From positions 1 through 35,663 of the forward strand of contig JAJFLQ010000197.1 of the NCBI GenBank assembly GCA_021772615.1: a DNA stretch of 35,663 bases. Reading direction: 5' to 3'. The notes under the pieces were generated by a model, which worked only from the letters and a program-made list of their open reading frames with translations, did no database searches and was not told the origin of the DNA. The translations under genes and the position numbers were made by a program. The stretch comes from Verrucomicrobiota bacterium (lineage in GTDB: Bacteria > Verrucomicrobiota > Lentisphaeria > JABSQK01 > JAJFLO01). Each line of letters starts with the position of its first letter. The first letter of the stretch is position 1. Positions 32,805-35,663 of this stretch are shown here, one piece after another.

Positions 32805-32967
32805 GAGCTAAAGCGCATCAAAGGTTTCCGCTCCTGCGGGACGGTGCCCCAGACACCGTAAATCGGCAAACAATTCTCTGGAAAAATCACCTGCAACTTT
32901 CAGGCTAGAGCCGCAGCACGTCTTTTTATCGAACAACGAAACGTCGAGCAACAATCAACGATCAACC
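32805..32967 (+). other. Gap before the glycosyltransferases
   Basis: No gene is seen here. A 6-bp hairpin (ACGGTG 32841-32846 with CACCGT 32854-32859) lacks a U-run. Together with the remnant at 32639-32804 this makes a 329-base stretch without a solid gene. Confidence 0.4.
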
Positions 32968-34266
32968 ATGCCGCACGACGATAATAGCGTCGCCACGCCG
33001 GAAGCAAGACGCGTCGCATTGATCTGTAGCGAGCCCATCCGTGAGTGTATGGGGGGGATCGGTATTCGCTACCTGGAGTTTGCGTGTCGCCTGTCCCAAT
33101 ATGGACTTGATGTGGTCCTCATCACGACCGGCGAAGTCGGTGATGTTCCCGAATTGCCGATCGATCGTGCCAACATACGTAAATTTTCGAAGCGGTCTTT
33201 GGCGACTGTTACGTTGGATTGCTATGCCGTTGTCGCACAGGGCCGCGTGGCCGATGATGTAATCCATGCCAATCTGGGCAAACCGCTCGCGATCGATTTG
33301 TACGATCCCTGGTTGATCGAGAATTTGCAGTACGTCGCATCGCTTGGGTGGGACCAATTCCGGTGTGATCATGCGTCATGGTCGCTGCAGCTAAGACGCG
33401 GTGATTTTTTTATGTGCTCCTCGGAGGAGCAACGCCAGTTCTATCTGGGATATCTTACAGCTCTGCAGCGTGTGAACCCGGAATCGATGCAGGAGGATCC
33501 GTCCTTTCGCCGCCTCATCGACATCGTGCCGTTTGGTCTCGATACGGATTTGGGCGACCACCGACCGTACCTCCCGGCACGGACGGAAGGTGAGCGCCGG
33601 ATTTTGTTCGGGGGCGTGTACGATTGGTACGATCCCTGGACGTTGTTGCGGGCCCTGGAAACGATCGACGGGCTTCCGTGGACATTGTACGTGGTGAAAA
33701 GCCCGAATCCGGCGACGACGCCCCAGGTTGTCATGGCCCAGGTCGAACAGTGGTGTCACGACCGCGCCTGGTGGGGAACACGGGTACAATGCCTGGATTG
33801 GGTCCCGGCCAGCCGGCGCTTTGATCTCCTGCGCGACGTCGATCTCATGGTCGCACCACACCACGCTGCCCTGGAAACGCAATTGTCCCTTCGCACCCGC
33901 TATCTTGACGCACTGGCTGTCCGCTGTCCTGTGATCGCCAGTGAGGGCGGCACGATAAGCCGGCTGTTACGCCAGTTTGATGCGGGCGCCGTCGTGGCTG
34001 TCGCGGATCATGACGCTCTGGCAGCCGAGATTCGCAATATTCTGTTTAATAACGACCGGACCCGGCACGATACCAATGGCGTTGCCGAACTTGTGAAGAT
34101 GTTTGAATGGGAAAGGGTACTGAAGCCGTTGATTGGGTTTTGTTGTCGGGAGTATGGTGAAGCGGCCGTTTCCGGCGGCAATCATCGGGAATCCGGGCTC
34201 TTACGCCTGGTCGGGAAAGTGCGCCGATCGATCTCCGATGCCACGCATGCACGACACGCGCCATGA
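32968..34266 (+). CDS. Glycosyltransferase, GT4-like
   Basis: 432 residues. The fold pattern is GT-B. The N-terminal half begins VALICSEPIRECMGGIGIRYLEFACRL, the usual Gly-rich acceptor-side loop, and the C-terminal half holds GGVYDWYDPWTLLRAL and a late ALAVRCPVIASEGGTISRLL, corresponding to the nucleotide-sugar site region. Acts in the cytoplasm, building a surface glycan from a sugar nucleotide of unknown kind. The stop overlaps the start of the next gene by four bases. Confidence 0.85.
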   Translation: MPHDDNSVATPEARRVALICSEPIRECMGGIGIRYLEFACRLSQYGLDVVLITTGEVGDVPELPIDRANIRKFSKRSLATVTLDCYAVVAQGRVADDVIHANLGKPLAIDLYDPWLIENLQYVASLGWDQFRCDHASWSLQLRRGDFFMCSSEEQRQFYLGYLTALQRVNPESMQEDPSFRRLIDIVPFGLDTDLGDHRPYLPARTEGERRILFGGVYDWYDPWTLLRALETIDGLPWTLYVVKSPNPATTPQVVMAQVEQWCHDRAWWGTRVQCLDWVPASRRFDLLRDVDLMVAPHHAALETQLSLRTRYLDALAVRCPVIASEGGTISRLLRQFDAGAVVAVADHDALAAEIRNILFNNDRTRHDTNGVAELVKMFEWERVLKPLIGFCCREYGEAAVSGGNHRESGLLRLVGKVRRSISDATHARHAP

Positions 34267-35186
34267 CGGTCTTGTTTTCAATTATCATTCCGACCTGCAA
34301 CAGAAAGCAGACTCTGATGCAAACCCTTGACGCGCTCGCGGACCTGCGGAATCCGCCGCCATTCGAAGTCGTGGTCGTCGACGACGGCTCGGTCGACGGC
34401 ACCACGGACGCTCTGCACCGGCGGACTTTCCCGTTTCCCTGCACCTGCTTGCGACAGGATAACAAAGGTCCCGCGGCTGCGCGAAACGCGGCGGTCCATG
34501 TCGCGAAGGGCACGTGGGTGGCGTTTCTCGGCGATGACACCCTGCCGGACGCGGAATGGCTATCGATTCACCATGACACGCATAAAGCGTGGCGCGACAA
34601 CCGCCCGCTCGCGGTGGTCGGGCATATTGGATGGCACCCCGGTATTCGACAGACCACATTCCTGCGTTTTATCTCTTCTGCCGGACTGCAATTCGGATTT
34701 TCGTTGGTTGAAAATCCCGATGACCTGCCGTTTTACTTCTTCTATGGTTCGAATGTTTCACTGTTACGATCCGTGATCGTCGACGAGATGTTTAACGAGA
34801 ACTTCCGGTACGCGGCATGGGAAGATACGGAATTGGCGTATCGTCTCAAGTCCAAACAGGCGCAGATCGTATATCGGCAAGACGCTCGCGTGCTGCACGA
34901 TCACCCAATCGATATGCGCGATTTCATTGCACGACAGGAACGCTCGGGTTACGCCGCCGTCACGTTTGGCCGTGAGCACCCCGAACTGGCCGGCTTCCTC
35001 CGCATCTCGTTGCAGGAACCGCCGGTTCTGCGAGGCGCCTGGTTGTGGACTGGAATGCGCTGGCTTGCCTGCACCGCGCAACGTCTGCCGATGTCGATCG
35101 AGTGGTTATGGCGACGGTTGCTGCACCGTCACTTTCTTATAGGTGTGAGGCGGGCGTGGCAGGAGCCTAAAGCCGTCCGCGAATAG
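34263..35186 (+). CDS. Glycosyltransferase, family 2
   Basis: 307 residues. GT-A fold signature: FSIIIPTCNR at the start, VVVVDDGSVDGT (Asp40-Asp41) for UDP-sugar, NKGPAAARNAA, then FLGDDTLPD (Asp91-Asp92) as the metal-binding motif and a late WEDTELAYRLK as the likely catalytic acid region. A hydrophobic C-terminal segment may attach it to the membrane. Overlaps the preceding GT4 gene (ATGA), so the two act together. Confidence 0.9.
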   Translation: MTVLFSIIIPTCNRKQTLMQTLDALADLRNPPPFEVVVVDDGSVDGTTDALHRRTFPFPCTCLRQDNKGPAAARNAAVHVAKGTWVAFLGDDTLPDAEWLSIHHDTHKAWRDNRPLAVVGHIGWHPGIRQTTFLRFISSAGLQFGFSLVENPDDLPFYFFYGSNVSLLRSVIVDEMFNENFRYAAWEDTELAYRLKSKQAQIVYRQDARVLHDHPIDMRDFIARQERSGYAAVTFGREHPELAGFLRISLQEPPVLRGAWLWTGMRWLACTAQRLPMSIEWLWRRLLHRHFLIGVRRAWQEPKAVRE

Positions 35187-35521
35187 TGACCGATACACAC
35201 GGTATCGACCGAGGATTAATTCAATGGCGCCAGGCTAAGGAAATCACAACCAGTCACCCACCCCAAGACCAACAGTTCATGGCAGGTGCACGACAAAAAG
35301 GTTTGCATGCGCTCGCTAACGGACAAATGCTGGAGAAGCTGCAATCATTTGGAGCTAGCGTATTGAAAACGTCTTGCGCAACGAATGATCTGTCTGAGTC
35401 CCGACCTTAGTCGGAAGCCTAAACCGATCCCGCTCAGCGGGATCGGAAAACGCGTGGTAGAAATCGGCGGCGCGGACGAACGCATCCTGGCTAATGCCGG
35501 ATCAAATCATCAGTCGATTCG
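35187..35521 (+). other. Gap between glycosyltransferase gene and right IS copy
   Basis: No confident gene. A frame from GTG 35186, overlapping the glycosyltransferase stop, runs 74 codons to 35410 with no recognised motif. A second frame, open from 35367 with an ATG at 35385, reads in sense through the hairpin at 35424-35446 and across the IS boundary to a TGA at 35528-35530; its end (GKRVVEIGGADERI) looks protein-like and may be a gene fragment cut by the insertion. Confidence 0.35.
35424..35446. repeat. Perfect 10-bp-stem hairpin
   Basis: CCGATCCCGC (35424-35433), loop TCA, GCGGGATCGG (35437-35446). A smaller hairpin, CCGAC/GTCGG at 35401-35414, is just upstream. Short A-runs flank it, giving TTT after the stem on the minus strand. 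It could be a bidirectional terminator for the glycosyltransferase genes or a repeat element. Confidence 0.5.
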
Positions 35522-35663
35522 TCAGATCTCTTGACATAGCGTGAGATTTAATTTCCTATGCGGCGATGTCAAATTTCATTCGCAAGTGAGTGCCAGGGTA
35601 GTGGGCTTTGATCGCGGTGAGTTCATGGCAAAGACGTTCGAGCATTTGTGTTCGTTTGGGTGT
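35522..35663 (-). mobile_element. Insertion sequence, 3' end (right copy, cut by window edge)
   Basis: Inverted copy of 74-215 with one mismatch over 142 bases. The two IS ends face inward from the window borders. Confidence 0.8.
35556..35663 (-). CDS. Transposase, C-terminal 35 residues (partial)
   Basis: The minus-strand frame enters from the window edge and ends at TAG (35558-35556). It encodes the same residues as the tail of the left copy, ending KFDIAA, and differs only at one silent site. Confidence 0.6.
   Translation of the reverse strand, partial: TPKRTQMLERLCHELTAIKAHYPGTHLRMKFDIAA

Noticed and set aside
35186..35410. 74-codon frame after the family 2 glycosyltransferase as a gene
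   Set aside because: GTG start only, no ribosome site, no recognisable motif; described as part of the gap instead.
1..35663. A 35-kb composite transposon bounded by the two IS copies
   Set aside because: Only the inner ends are seen, target duplications cannot be checked, and the cargo is housekeeping and flagellar genes. An assembly break at a repeat is simpler.

Overview
The window reads as a piece of the chromosome of a flagellated, Gram-negative-type bacterium, probably a metagenome contig. It is GC-moderate, densely coded and rich in Ser/Thr kinases. The flagellar order flgD-flgE-flbD-motA-motB-fliL-fliM-fliN resembles the spirochaete fla operon and, more loosely, Firmicutes. Large kinases joined to zinc ribbons and SUMF1 domains are typical of PVC-type and related candidate phyla. 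The phylum cannot be fixed from the sequence alone. Both ends are the same insertion-sequence 3' end in inverted orientation (1-215 and 35522-35663), so the window probably stops where an assembly met a multicopy IS.

Left part (458-6344, +): a flagellar operon for hook cap, hook, motor power factor, stator, FliL and C-ring. A sigma-54-like promoter lies upstream. The stator is unusual: one motA is followed by two different motB-like genes. The second has Ser where the proton-carrying Asp of the membrane helix should be. Next come a multidomain histidine-kinase-like protein with a degenerate first receiver and ATPase domain but an intact last receiver (6532-8103), and a convergent acetyl-CoA synthetase gene (acs).

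Middle (10036-21029): the intergenic region between divergent acs and an adenylate cyclase gene holds several copies of a 12-bp palindrome of the form GTG-N6-CAC. The cyclase (FHA-GAF-class III cyclase) is followed by a 1565-residue zinc-ribbon/kinase/coiled-coil/membrane/SUMF1 protein and by a separate lipoprotein gene. On the opposite strand is a Ser/Thr kinase with a C-terminal cyclic-nucleotide-binding domain. Together these suggest a cAMP and protein-phosphorylation circuit: a kinase, a phosphothreonine-binding cyclase and a cAMP-gated kinase.

Minus-strand run (26039 down to 19545): a response regulator with a zinc motif, then murF-trpC-trpB-trpA and the cAMP-binding kinase, tightly packed. 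Right part: a CPBP membrane protease, a 96-bp imperfect inverted repeat and a terminator, recR, then a tandem pair made of an intact Deg-type serine protease and a paralogue that has lost its catalytic His and Asp. A membrane-anchored SGNH hydrolase and two glycosyltransferases follow, probably for surface polysaccharide. No tRNA, rRNA or CRISPR array was seen.
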